Below are positions 54,421 through 63,139 of a stretch of DNA of 64,000 nt, in pieces (the stretch's first letter is position 1; each line of letters opens with the position of its first letter). The notes under the pieces are model-generated. The model was not told the DNA's origin and did not search any database. It saw only the letters and a list, made by a program, of their open reading frames with translations. This stretch comes from an uncultured Draconibacterium sp. GTDB taxonomy: Bacteria; Bacteroidota; Bacteroidia; Bacteroidales; Prolixibacteraceae. Position numbers and translations under genes: made by a program. The stretch is from positions 62,001 to 126,000 of the forward strand of contig NZ_OY771649.1 of assembly GCF_963674925.1 (NCBI RefSeq), in the 5' to 3' direction.

Positions 54421-55575
54421 CTATTGACCTTCTTCCGCGTTCCAGCGTTGTTTTATCGTTCCCATAAACTCCTTTCCAAAGATCCAGCCAACAGCAACAA
54501 TTCCTCCTAGAAAGGTATAGATGATTAAAGTAGTTAGTCCACTCGTATTATCATTCAGGGGCACAGTAACCGGTTTCAATACAGAAAAAACGGGAGTATC
54601 TTCTTTTACCTGTATCCGTGCCTGTTCCAGTTGTTGAGCGAGGCCTGAGTAGACATCGAAAGCCAGTTGGTAATCGCTTTGCAGGCGTTCTTCCTGGGTG
54701 CGGGCCAGCGCAGAGGTAACGTTTTTATTTTTGTCGCGGAATTCAGCCAAAGCGGCCTGGGCTTTTTCAAATTCTGCTTTATTGTCGTTATAACGTTCTT
54801 CTATAAATTTGAGTTGGGCCGATGCTTTTTCGATTTTATAGGTGGTAATGTAACGTTGTAATAGCTGTAGCGCTTTTTGTGTAACCTGGGCTGCCAGGTC
54901 GGCATCAATTGTACTGGACGAGAGGGTAAGGAAGCCGTCTTTGTCGTTAACGTCAAGGTTAACCTTTTCGCTAAGCATTTCACGTACTTTATCTTGTTCT
55001 TCAGTGAGTGTAATGTAGCCGCTGGACGAGAAGTCACTGGTCATTGAGTCATTGGTCACTTGTTCGCCTTTAATGGCTTTTATGATTACTCCGGGGAGAC
55101 CTATTGTGTATTTTTTCAAACCTTCCAGAAAACCGGTTTTTTTTACTTCAGTATAGTAGGTATAAATACTTAGCGAGTCTTTCTGCCCGGGAAAAAGGAG
55201 AGGGGTGTTCATGAGTTCCAGTTGAAAGGGTACGCTATTTAGTATTTGCGGATAGACCATGGGGGAGAGCTGATTACTTCCTCCGGTCATGTCGTTGAGG
55301 TTAAACCCGGCCATCGCTGCCAGAGATGATAAGCCCCCCAATTTAGTTGAGGTATCACTAATTTGTGGTACAACGGTGGTAGAAGCCGTATACTCTTTTG
55401 GTGTTAGCAGCGCTACGGCTACTCCCAGAACCATAAAGATCGCTACTGTGATTATTATAAATTTACGGCTGTCCCAAAGGGTCTTGGCTAAGGCTATGAG
55501 GTCGATTTCGTCCTCTGCTGTTTGGTTGCTTTTTATTTCTTCGGTCATTTGTATCTTGTTTATATTTTTGTCCAC
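54421..55575 (-). CDS. Wzz/GNVR-type chain length determinant protein (module 2)
   Basis: A 384-residue inner-membrane protein, two spans (about 36-54 and 348-368) around a periplasmic coiled coil. Landmarks are TPKEYTASTTVVPQISD and DTPVFSVLKPVTVPLND. No kinase domain is attached. An in-frame stretch VTNDSMTSDFSSSG (about 170-183) uses the same DNA words as the 14-bp tandem array at 32.3 kb. An ATG ten codons downstream (55548) is an alternative start. It probably works with Wza at 57.9 kb. Confidence 0.9.
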   Translation of the reverse strand: MDKNINKIQMTEEIKSNQTAEDEIDLIALAKTLWDSRKFIIITVAIFMVLGVAVALLTPKEYTASTTVVPQISDTSTKLGGLSSLAAMAGFNLNDMTGGSNQLSPMVYPQILNSVPFQLELMNTPLLFPGQKDSLSIYTYYTEVKKTGFLEGLKKYTIGLPGVIIKAIKGEQVTNDSMTSDFSSSGYITLTEEQDKVREMLSEKVNLDVNDKDGFLTLSSSTIDADLAAQVTQKALQLLQRYITTYKIEKASAQLKFIEERYNDNKAEFEKAQAALAEFRDKNKNVTSALARTQEERLQSDYQLAFDVYSGLAQQLEQARIQVKEDTPVFSVLKPVTVPLNDNTSGLTTLIIYTFLGGIVAVGWIFGKEFMGTIKQRWNAEEGQ

Positions 55576-56023
55576 GCATTACACTGATTTCACAAATTTT
55601 ATAGGATTACTTTGTTGTCCTGATTTGTCGGGATTTCTGCTAATGAAAAGCGTATGAAATTAGACCACCCCACCGCTGTAAACGCGGTTCCCCCCTCCTT
55701 GTAGGAGGGGAAACTTCCCTGCTACTAATAATGCTTTTTGTTTCAAAATTTCCGGCCTTACTTTTAAACTGTTTCCCTCTTGAGGGGAAATGGCTACAGC
55801 CAAAGGGGTAAAGCCTAAAACAGTCAGTACCTCATTATTCCCATTAAAAATGAGTAGGCTCTCGTAATTTGAGGGCAGTGTGCCGGCAGAAGCAATCTTT
55901 TAATGGAATGCAGATAACGCTGATTGTATTGATTTGCGCTGATTATTGTTAGTCGTTTTATTGTTACAGATACCCTGCCTACCGCAGGCAGGCTCTCTTC
56001 GTTCGGGATAACACATACCTGGA
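55576..56023. other. Intergenic spacer with palindromic and dispersed repeats
   Basis: No gene in 448 bp. It includes CCCCTCCTTGTAGGAGGGG (55693-55711), TTCCCTCTTGAGGGGAA (55783-55799), and at about 55905-56010 a block that recurs at 57815-57920 (GATAACGCTGATTG, GTTAGTCGTTTTATTG, CCTGCCTACCGCAGGCAGGC). Such palindromes may fold into transcript hairpins within the operon. Confidence 0.7.
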
Positions 56024-57442
56024 TTATCCTTTGCCGATGCCTTTGTAAGTAAATCCTATTTCTATTAATTCTTTTGCGTTTAAGATATTCCGTCCATCAA
56101 AAACAAAGGCAGGTTTGTGCATGTTGTTGTATATTTCTTTCCAGTCGTAGGTTTTAAACTCATCCCACTCTGTTAACAAGGCAATGGCGTGTGCCTGGTC
56201 CATTGCCGGGTAGGGAGAGGTGTGGACAGTAATACTTTCCTCAATCCCCCTTTCATCCCCCTTCACCAAGGGGGACATGCCTACGGCTTCCAGGTCTTTA
56301 AAGATTTGCTCTTTGGTGACTTTGGGATCATAAACATGTATCTCGGCGTGATCATCAAGAAGTTCTTTGGCTACGTAAATGGCAGCACTCTCGCGGGTGT
56401 CGTTGGTATCCTTTTTAAAGGCCCAGCCCAGGAAGGTGATCTTTTTCCCGGAAACGGTATTAAATAGCGAATCAACAATGTTTTTGGCAAAACGGTGTTT
56501 CTGGTAATCGTTGAGTTTTACCACCTGTTCCCAATAATCGGCTACCTCGGGGAGGTTAAAGTGCCGGCAAAGGTATACCAGGTTAAGTATGTCTTTCTGG
56601 AAACAACTACCGCCGAAACCTACAGAGGCTTTCAAAAATTTTGGCCCGATACGGCTGTCCATACCAATGGCATGTGCCACTTCATCCACATCGGCTCCTG
56701 TACGTTCACACAGCGCAGAAATGGCATTGATGGAACTTACACGTTGTGCCAGTACGGCATTAGCGGTAAGTTTGGATAATTCAGACGACCATACACGTGT
56801 GGTGATCAGTCGTTCCCTGGGAATCCAGTTGGCATAAACATCCACCAGGGCTTCCATAGCACGTTGTCCGTTCTCATCTTCTTCACCTCCAATGAGCATA
56901 CGGTCGGCATGCTGGAGGTCGTCGATGGCGGTACCTTCTGCCAGAAATTCCGGATTGGAGAGAATGGCAAAGTTATGCTCTGTGTCTTCAGCCTGTAAAA
57001 TTCTTTTAATGGATTCGGCTGTACGTACAGGTAAAGTCGACTTCTCAACTACGATTTTGTCTTCCTGTGCCACTTTTGCAATTTGACGCGCACAGAGCTC
57101 CACATACTTTAGATCGGCAGCCATTCCTTTTCCGGTACCATAGGTTTTTGTCGGGGTGTTAACCGAGATAAATATCATTTGTCCGTCGCGGATCCCCTGA
57201 TCTACATCTGTACTAAAAAAGAGATTACGACCACGTGCTTCGGCGACTACTTCTTTTAAACCTGGTTCGTAAATGGGAAGCTTATCGAGGTCTGCATCGT
57301 TCCAGGCGGCTATCCGTTCCGGATTGATATCCACAACGTTTACTCTAATGTGCGGGCAGTTTTTGGCAATTACAGCCATTGTTGGGCCACCAACATATCC
57401 TGCGCCTATACATGTTATTGTTTTTACTTGACTTGGTATCAT
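56024..57442 (-). CDS. ugd: UDP-glucose 6-dehydrogenase
   Basis: A 472-residue nucleotide sugar dehydrogenase producing UDP-glucuronate from UDP-glucose with two NAD+. It has the Rossmann GAGYVGGP (13-20), NPEFLAEGTAI (163-173), the catalytic GFGGSCFQKD with C280, and a C-terminal UDP-binding domain. Size and style resemble the longer animal/Bacteroidota type. At about 388-403 the loop sequence GMSPLVKGDERGIEES is encoded by an imperfect CCCCCTT..AAGGGGG repeat like intergenic elements, an apparent in-frame insertion. It supplies UDP-GlcA for the locus. Confidence 0.95.
   Translation of the reverse strand: MIPSQVKTITCIGAGYVGGPTMAVIAKNCPHIRVNVVDINPERIAAWNDADLDKLPIYEPGLKEVVAEARGRNLFFSTDVDQGIRDGQMIFISVNTPTKTYGTGKGMAADLKYVELCARQIAKVAQEDKIVVEKSTLPVRTAESIKRILQAEDTEHNFAILSNPEFLAEGTAIDDLQHADRMLIGGEEDENGQRAMEALVDVYANWIPRERLITTRVWSSELSKLTANAVLAQRVSSINAISALCERTGADVDEVAHAIGMDSRIGPKFLKASVGFGGSCFQKDILNLVYLCRHFNLPEVADYWEQVVKLNDYQKHRFAKNIVDSLFNTVSGKKITFLGWAFKKDTNDTRESAAIYVAKELLDDHAEIHVYDPKVTKEQIFKDLEAVGMSPLVKGDERGIEESITVHTSPYPAMDQAHAIALLTEWDEFKTYDWKEIYNNMHKPAFVFDGRNILNAKELIEIGFTYKGIGKG
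56230..56281. repeat. C/G-rich palindromic repeat inside ugd
   Basis: On the coding strand CCCCCTTGGTGAAGGGGG is followed by a second AGGGGG word. The same style of element occurs in spacers at 36009, 40401 and 55690. It stays in frame and encodes about 14-16 residues in a loop. Confidence 0.7.
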
Positions 57443-57941
57443 TTATTTCGGTCGTTTGTCTTTTGTATGTTTTTAGTAGCGTGAGTGAGGCTGCCGCGTC
57501 GCTTCGCTCCTCCCGAAGTTTGATTCGGGATTAGTTTCTTTTTCGACTTTTGGTTCACTTCGTTTCCCAAAAGACGAGAGTCACTGAATCGCAGACTCTT
57601 GCAACAAAGATTGTTTTGTAAATGGATGTTCTTATTTCAAGTTTTTTTTCAGTAATTATTCGGAGTGCACGAATTGCCGAGATTACTACCTAATTTGTTA
57701 GGCGACGTTTGATGGACATTGAAATTATTAACTTGTTTCTACGCCGCCGGATGTAATTTTCCGGTTTGTCATTGCGAGGGCTGGTTGGCTACCCGAAGCA
57801 ATCTTTGTTGGAACGCTGATAACGCTGATCGATATTCATTTGAGCTGATTATTGTTAGTCGTTTTATTGCTACAGATCCCCTGCCTACCGCAGGCAGGCT
57901 CTCTTCGTTCGGGATGACAGCTACATAAGTTTCGCAATATC
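57443..57941. other. Intergenic spacer with dispersed repeat
   Basis: No gene in about 500 bp. It contains the second copy of the 55905-56010 block (57815-57920) and TTGTCATTGCGAGGGCTGGT (57766-57785), a phrase typical of dispersed repeats in the phylum. A GC-rich stretch at about 57485-57600 shows inverted words (GACTCTCGTCTTTTGGGAAA-like) which may form a hairpin. Confidence 0.6.
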
Positions 57942-60284
57942 TTAATTCGTAGCGTTCATAACTGCAGCAATAGCTACTGCCATTGAGGACATGGTTGAAG
58001 CAATGGCCAGCCATAACCCTTGCGGACGTTCTTTCTCCGGTTTCTCCGGAACAACCACAATACTACCCGGGGTTACCTTGGGGTAACGTCTGAAAATAAA
58101 TCCTTTGGTAACCGCCGTTTCTCCATTAGGATATTTTACGTAGGTTTTTTTCTTATTGGCCTCTGCCTGGAATCCTCCTGTACGGTTGACATAGTATTTG
58201 GCATTACGTCCTGATTCGAAAGTAATGGAGAAGGGGTTTTGTACGCTTCCGGAAATTTTTACGGTTTGCATAAATTCCGGGATATCAAGGCGGTCGCTGT
58301 TTTTTAATAAGAGGTCTCTGTCGCTTTTTGGATTATTGAGAATATTTTGCAGGTTAATGGCTACCCGTTCAGAGCCCAGTTCATCGGAAAAACGTTCGAG
58401 TGTGGCCCCCTGAAGATAGGCTTTTGGAGTTATTCCACCGGCCATCTGTACCAGGTCGGAAATGCGCATTTGTTTGTTGGTAATGGCATAAGCTCCGGCA
58501 TACGTTACTTCGCCCGAAATCATTACCGTTTCGTTTTGACGGAAATTGGGAGCCGTACGAACCGACACCTGGTCCCAGGGCCGTAATTTCATTTCAGCGT
58601 CGTTTTCCCCCAGTTGTAATCCGCGTGATATATTGGCAATAATTACATGTCCGATGGTATCGGAAAGAACAGCAGCATCGTTGTAGCTCAGGCGGCGGGC
58701 AATTTCAATAAAAGTACTGTCGGCACCTTCGGTTAATCCGCCAGCCAGAAAGATTGCGTCGCCCAATGTCATGTTCTCCGACCAGTTAAAAGGGCCGGGA
58801 TCCAGCACTTCTCCGTTAACGGTTATATAAGGTTGTTCTTTTAAGTCGAAATGGGTTTTTATCAGCACTTCATCATCGGTTTCCAGCAGAATGTTTTGTT
58901 TGCCACTGCTAATATCTTCCACATCAAAGGCAATAGCAGACGTAGTGCGGTCGCTGTTGTAACGGGTTATCAAGCCACGGCCTTTAAATGCTTCGGGCAG
59001 CAGCTTGTCGGCTTTTTCGATTAACTGTGCCAGGGTAAGTCCTTTAGTCCATTCGTACACTCCCGGATGATAAACGGCACCTTCTATGCTTACCCTGTTT
59101 TCAAAACGGTCGGTAGTCAGGGTATTCTGTATGGTATCGCCTTTTACCAGCGGTGTAGTATTTAGCAGGTCGTAAGGAACATCGATAATCTGCTGTCCCT
59201 GTTGTGTCTGCCGAACGATTTGCGTGTTCCCCAAATAGGCACCGGCTTTAAATCCTCCGGAAAAACGCACCAGGTCGTTTAACATTTCGCCTTCTTTTAT
59301 CTCGAAAATACCGTTACGTTTAAATTCGCCGTTTACCACCACCTGTTTTTCTGCCGGAGGGACAAGTACGATATCGCCGTCTTTTAAAGTAATATTGTCA
59401 GAAGGATCAGCATTTACCAGTAAATTATATATATCGATTACCTGTTCGATTTGGTTGTTGCGAATGACCTTGATATTTCGGAATGAACCAATCTCATTCG
59501 GACCGCCGGAAAGGTACAAACCGTTAAAAACAGTAGCTGTTACTGGCAGGGTATAGGTGCCTGGTGCTACCACCTCGCCAAGCAGGTTTACCCGGATGGA
59601 ACGCAGTTGTCCCATGTCTAGCTGGGCAAAGGTGCCGGGATTGTCGCCTCCCATATCGGCGTAGATCGCGGTAAGGTTTTTTACAATTTTCGTTTCCGCC
59701 TCGTCAAACGACAAGCCGGCTACATAAACAGGTCCCAGGTCGGGGATAACGATCTGTCCGTTGTTATTTACCCTTAGCTGATAGTTGTTTTGTGAGTTCC
59801 CCCAAACCTGAATAAGCAACTGATCGCCAATGCCTATTTCGTAGTTCTTGGGGGTTTGTATGTTGACCTGTGGTTCGAAAGTCAGGTTTTCGTTGTTAAA
59901 TAAATACGCTCCAAAGACTTCCAAATCCTTCTTTAATTCAACTTTTCTTTGTGAAAGATAAGAGTCTTTCGGGTCCTCGGGTAGGGTTTCCGGCTCTTCA
60001 TAGAGCTCAAACATGTCTTGTTCCGAAGTGTCCTGTTCGCTTAAGCGTTGGCGCATTTCCAAAATCTGTTGCTCGGTAGCTCCCCGCTGACGGGCCAGTT
60101 GTATCGCTTGTTCTTCCGATAATCCGGCATCCTGCATGGCCCTTTTGGCTTTGTTTATCTCGGATTGCGGCAATGATTTAACATCAACATTCTTTACATC
60201 CTGCGTCTGAGTCTGTGCTTGTGCAGTCAGCAGCAGTGCCGAGCAAAAAAATACCGTTAACATTGTTTGTAATAAGTGCTTCAT
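57942..60284 (-). CDS. SLBB-domain polysaccharide export protein, Wza-like (module 2)
   Basis: A 780-residue envelope protein: signal peptide (1-23, ending AQAQ), a helical Q/E/R-rich segment (about 40-82), the export domain starting at YEIGIGDQLLIQVWG (148-162), multiple SLBB repeats with GEVxxPGxY-type words (for example LLGEVVAPGTYT), and a C-terminal hydrophobic helix. It is collinear with the module 1 copy at 18.0 kb but clearly distinct. It should form the outer-membrane channel for the module 2 polymer together with Wzz. Confidence 0.92.
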   Translation of the reverse strand: MKHLLQTMLTVFFCSALLLTAQAQTQTQDVKNVDVKSLPQSEINKAKRAMQDAGLSEEQAIQLARQRGATEQQILEMRQRLSEQDTSEQDMFELYEEPETLPEDPKDSYLSQRKVELKKDLEVFGAYLFNNENLTFEPQVNIQTPKNYEIGIGDQLLIQVWGNSQNNYQLRVNNNGQIVIPDLGPVYVAGLSFDEAETKIVKNLTAIYADMGGDNPGTFAQLDMGQLRSIRVNLLGEVVAPGTYTLPVTATVFNGLYLSGGPNEIGSFRNIKVIRNNQIEQVIDIYNLLVNADPSDNITLKDGDIVLVPPAEKQVVVNGEFKRNGIFEIKEGEMLNDLVRFSGGFKAGAYLGNTQIVRQTQQGQQIIDVPYDLLNTTPLVKGDTIQNTLTTDRFENRVSIEGAVYHPGVYEWTKGLTLAQLIEKADKLLPEAFKGRGLITRYNSDRTTSAIAFDVEDISSGKQNILLETDDEVLIKTHFDLKEQPYITVNGEVLDPGPFNWSENMTLGDAIFLAGGLTEGADSTFIEIARRLSYNDAAVLSDTIGHVIIANISRGLQLGENDAEMKLRPWDQVSVRTAPNFRQNETVMISGEVTYAGAYAITNKQMRISDLVQMAGGITPKAYLQGATLERFSDELGSERVAINLQNILNNPKSDRDLLLKNSDRLDIPEFMQTVKISGSVQNPFSITFESGRNAKYYVNRTGGFQAEANKKKTYVKYPNGETAVTKGFIFRRYPKVTPGSIVVVPEKPEKERPQGLWLAIASTMSSMAVAIAAVMNATN

Positions 60285-60337
60285 ATTTGTGTTGCGTTAA
60301 TCTATAAGGTTCATTAATTTTTTGGTAGCTTAAAAGA

Positions 60338-60345
60338 CAAAGCTA
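60338..60345 (-). promoter_or_regulatory. Putative -7 box for the module 2 wza gene
   Basis: On the minus strand TAGCTTTG fits TAnnTTTG, about 54 bp before the wza start. It suggests that wza and downstream genes can be transcribed separately from the regulator genes. Confidence 0.4.
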
Positions 60346-60480
60346 GAATATTTTTCAGTTAGGTAGAATGACCTGCTTATGAGTCCGAAGTCGGGAGTCG
60401 GAAGACGGAATAAAACATTCATTGGATTGTTTCTCTACTTCGGTCTCCGGTCTTCTGACTTCTGTCAGGGTTTCTCTTCT

Positions 60481-61008
60481 TTATTCCCTCGACCAGATGT
60501 GTAAGGCATTTTGTTTTTTTAGGTAATCGGCTTTTTCCTTTTCCGAAAGAACAAGATAGCGTATTTTTTTATTGACCAGTTTTTCGGCTTTCGATACCAG
60601 TGCCACCACAAAACGGGTGTCGATATCGTCTCCTACCAGCAGCAGGTCGATAATACCTGAGGCTTTTCCTATGGCCAGATCGCCGACAAGATAGGCCTCG
60701 TTCAGGTCGCCTACATTTTTCAGAATCTTATCGATTACCGTATCCAGCCCCACTGTTTTTTGCAAAATGCTGTTGATTTCACTGTAGAGCGGGTGATTAT
60801 CGTTGGCACGGAAATATTTTCTGTTCCCGTTAAAATTCGATACCAGTAGATCAGCTTGCTCCAGCCTGTTCAATTCCAAACGTATGGCATTCGAAGATTC
60901 ACCAAACTCCTGTTCAAGGTTTCTGAGGTAGCTGGTGGTTTCCTTATTCAGAAAAAACTTGAGTAAAAGCTTTAGCCGGGTTTTGTTTGTGATTAAAGAT
61001 TCTATCAT
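60481..61008 (-). CDS. Winged-helix regulator with degenerate nucleotidyltransferase domain
   Basis: A 175-residue protein. Residues 1-75 form an ArsR-like winged helix (LRNLEQEFGESSNAIRLELN is the recognition region, GNRKYFRAN the wing). Residues about 95-170 resemble a minimal nucleotidyltransferase fold (AYLVGDLAIGKA followed by IIDLLLVGDD), but the active-site serine of GS is D and the first aspartate of DxD is I, so catalysis is doubtful. This architecture recurs next to UpxY-like genes in Bacteroidota capsule loci, which suggests a locus regulator. It has a palindrome with an embedded -7 box about 130 bp upstream. Confidence 0.85.
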   Translation of the reverse strand: MIESLITNKTRLKLLLKFFLNKETTSYLRNLEQEFGESSNAIRLELNRLEQADLLVSNFNGNRKYFRANDNHPLYSEINSILQKTVGLDTVIDKILKNVGDLNEAYLVGDLAIGKASGIIDLLLVGDDIDTRFVVALVSKAEKLVNKKIRYLVLSEKEKADYLKKQNALHIWSRE

Positions 61009-61369
61009 TTGGCTAATAGTGAGTTATGTGAAGTTGTTGTAGTTAAAAAGTAGTGGTGGATATGCTGAATCGGGCACTGCTTCGCCTCCTCAGTTACATG
61101 TGCTGTATGAGTAGAAAATTAATATTAGTTGAGTAGCAAAACTACTCAATTTGTTTAATTTATTGTGTGGTTTCAGGAAAAAAATACCAAAAAGTTAGTT
61201 GTTATTTCATGTCGAAAAATGAGCATTATGATTTGAATTGATTAATTATTTGACAGTGTGTTAGTTCTAATGTTTTTTAATGGAGATGTATTTATGTCGT
61301 GAGTATTAACGTTTTTTCTAATAATTATATCTGCAGAAAAATTTTAAACTATTAGTTTGTTTCGGGTGA
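61009..61369. other. Leader region between upxY-like gene and the winged-helix gene
   Basis: 361 bp, AT-rich, no gene. It holds the palindromic promoter at 61129-61149, which gives the regulator gene its own start site and a leader of about 120 nt. Nothing else with clear structure was seen. Confidence 0.6.
61129..61149 (-). promoter_or_regulatory. Palindromic operator overlapping a -7 box
   Basis: TTGAGTAG (61129-61136) and CTACTCAA (61142-61149) form a perfect 8-bp inverted repeat with 5-bp centre. On the minus strand TAGTTTTG (61144 to 61137) lies in the middle and matches TAnnTTTG. A repressor bound there would block the promoter of the winged-helix gene. Confidence 0.6.
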
Positions 61370-61897
61370 TTAGATCACGGTTTCCGGCACCGCACTCAGG
61401 TAGGAGGCAGGAATTTCAACCAGAAAAGAAGTGTTGATTTGTTCGATGCGCAAGACAAATTTATTTTTGCCCCGGCACTCAATGAGTTCTCCGCTTAATC
61501 CAACCATTGGCCCTTCAATTACTTCAACCTGTTTTCCGGGTTTGAAATTTTCCATAGTAACGTCTACCTCAAAATCAAACTGATGAAGCATAGTTTGCAA
61601 AGCTTCTATCTCGGTCTGACTTACAATAGCTGCTTTTCGCTCGAAAGTGATGTAGTTGACCACGTTGCTAAGCTGCAATACTTTGTCGTATTCTTTACGG
61701 GTGATGTTTACAAAACAATAGCCCGGGATAAGTGGAGTTTCTACCCATTTTTTGCGGTCTTTCCACTGGCGGAGCCGTTTTTGCAAAGGAAGGAAGCATT
61801 CAATATTATTAATGCTAAGTTCCTGAACGACTTTCTTCTCTGCCCGGGACCGGGTGTAAATAACATGCCATTGTTTTTGAGTCTGTAAAGATGCCAT
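61370..61897 (-). CDS. UpxY-type NusG-like transcription antiterminator
   Basis: A 175-residue specialised NusG paralog: NGN domain at about 10-95 (WHVIYTRSRAEKKVVQEL, LIPGYCFVNI) and KOW domain at about 119-150 (KPGKQVEVIEGPMVGLSGEL). In Bacteroides the UpxY proteins are encoded first in capsule operons and prevent early termination in their own long transcripts. Here it also is the first gene of the run of minus-strand glycan genes. Its -7 box is about 33 bp upstream. Confidence 0.92.
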   Translation of the reverse strand: MASLQTQKQWHVIYTRSRAEKKVVQELSINNIECFLPLQKRLRQWKDRKKWVETPLIPGYCFVNITRKEYDKVLQLSNVVNYITFERKAAIVSQTEIEALQTMLHQFDFEVDVTMENFKPGKQVEVIEGPMVGLSGELIECRGKNKFVLRIEQINTSFLVEIPASYLSAVPETVI

Positions 61898-62329
61898 CAG
61901 TCTGTTGCGAAATACGAATTTGTGTGAGACAAAAGTATAAATTACTATGAAACGACCATGAGTTTTTATTCTTCAAATTTTCAAAAAAAAGGAGAATTGA
62001 AATTGGCTCAGGCCGAACTTCGTTTCATCGGGAGTTTTATCGAATGAGAATGAGGTAAAAAAACGAAGGGGACAGAGGATAAAAGTTTTGAATTGAAAGG
62101 AAAAGGTGAGTGAGTAATTGAGTGATTGAGTGAGTGGTGTGTGAAAATCTGTTGAAACAGTGGTGTTAAGTAGCTTTGTGGTAAATTGATTGATTTAGAT
62201 TGAGAAAGGCAAAAGTGGAAAGTTGAAAGGCAAAAGGAGGAATTAGGTGATTGAGTAAATGGATAATGGTTTTAGATATTGGGGTAGTTGGCAAATGTTA
62301 GCAACCTGATGCTTGTAGCTCGCGGCTAC
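61898..62329. other. Spacer upstream of the capsule region, purine-rich repeats
   Basis: No gene. The right part (about 62100-62280) is purine-rich with GAGTGAGTAATTGAGTGATT-type words. No inverted repeats suggesting an invertible capsule promoter were found. Confidence 0.6.
61930..61937 (-). promoter_or_regulatory. Putative -7 box of the capsule region (upxY)
   Basis: TACTTTTG on the minus strand matches TAnnTTTG. The start site would be near 61924, giving a leader of about 27 nt before the ATG at 61897. No -33 TTTG at the right distance. Confidence 0.5.
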
Positions 62330-63139
62330 TTAAAAGGTATACACCAGTGCGAGTCCTTTTTGTCTGCCGGTCTTAAAAGGAAAAATATCGAGGTTTTTCA
62401 GGTGTTCACGATCCCATTTGTATTGGTGGGTGAGATAGATGAGTTCAGTGGAGATCATTCCTACTCCGGCACCTACCAGAACGTCGGAAGCCCAGTGGCT
62501 GCCTTTGGAAATACGCATGATTCCTACAGTGGTGGCACAGGCATACGCACCTACACTGTACCATGGACTTATTTCTCCGTATTCGCGGTGCATCCATTGC
62601 GCTGCTGCAAAAACAATGGCAGTATGCCCGGACGGCATAGACTTCGGTTCGCCGGTTGGGCGTTCTACATCTAAAATACTTTTCAGGCTTTTGGTAATGA
62701 TAGTGGTAAGGACCATACTCTTGCCCAGTATGGCGGTTTGGTTGCCAATATTGTTTTTCCCCTTTATTCCCAAAGCGTTTAAGGAATAAACTGCAGCAAT
62801 CGGAGCAAAACGTAAATAATCATCCAGGTTGCCGTTATAGTTAAAATGTTCCCAACGCCATTGGTTAATGTCATATTTCCAGTTGGAAAAATGCATGATC
62901 GTTCCGCCGGCAATCAAAATGGATGGAGCTATAAAGGGTTTAAAACCTCTTTGTTTATCGGCATAACGAAAATCGAGCCTGTGAATGGAATCGTTGTGAA
63001 ATGTTAGATGTGGAGTGGTATGTTCTGTAAGAAGCGGAATCCGTTCCGGGTTTTTCCTGTCAGATGCCAGACCGTGCGTAGAGAATAGCAGAAATGTTGC
63101 TATCAGAATATTCGTTATGAGTGTTAAATGATTTTGCAC
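62330..63139 (-). CDS. PAP2 family phosphatase (secreted or envelope)
   Basis: A roughly 269-residue protein with a hydrophobic N-terminus (LITNILIATFLLFSTHGLAS) that looks like a signal peptide or anchor. The PAP2 signature is complete: KSILDVERP, the PSGH histidine motif (MPSGHTAIVFA), and RISKGSHWASD. PAP2 enzymes of this type act on lipid phosphates, including undecaprenyl pyrophosphate. An open frame continues to 63325, but those codons come from a low-complexity tract; the GTG at 63139 directly before the signal peptide is the more likely start though not certain. Confidence 0.85.
   Translation of the reverse strand: MQNHLTLITNILIATFLLFSTHGLASDRKNPERIPLLTEHTTPHLTFHNDSIHRLDFRYADKQRGFKPFIAPSILIAGGTIMHFSNWKYDINQWRWEHFNYNGNLDDYLRFAPIAAVYSLNALGIKGKNNIGNQTAILGKSMVLTTIITKSLKSILDVERPTGEPKSMPSGHTAIVFAAAQWMHREYGEISPWYSVGAYACATTVGIMRISKGSHWASDVLVGAGVGMISTELIYLTHQYKWDREHLKNLDIFPFKTGRQKGLALVYTF

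Noticed and set aside
55289..55657. 122-codon plus-strand frame opposite wzz
   Set aside because: Antisense to a supported gene and without recognisable features.
61898..62329. Invertible capsule promoter as in Bacteroides fragilis
   Set aside because: No pair of inverted repeats flanks the upxY promoter region and no site-specific invertase gene is nearby.
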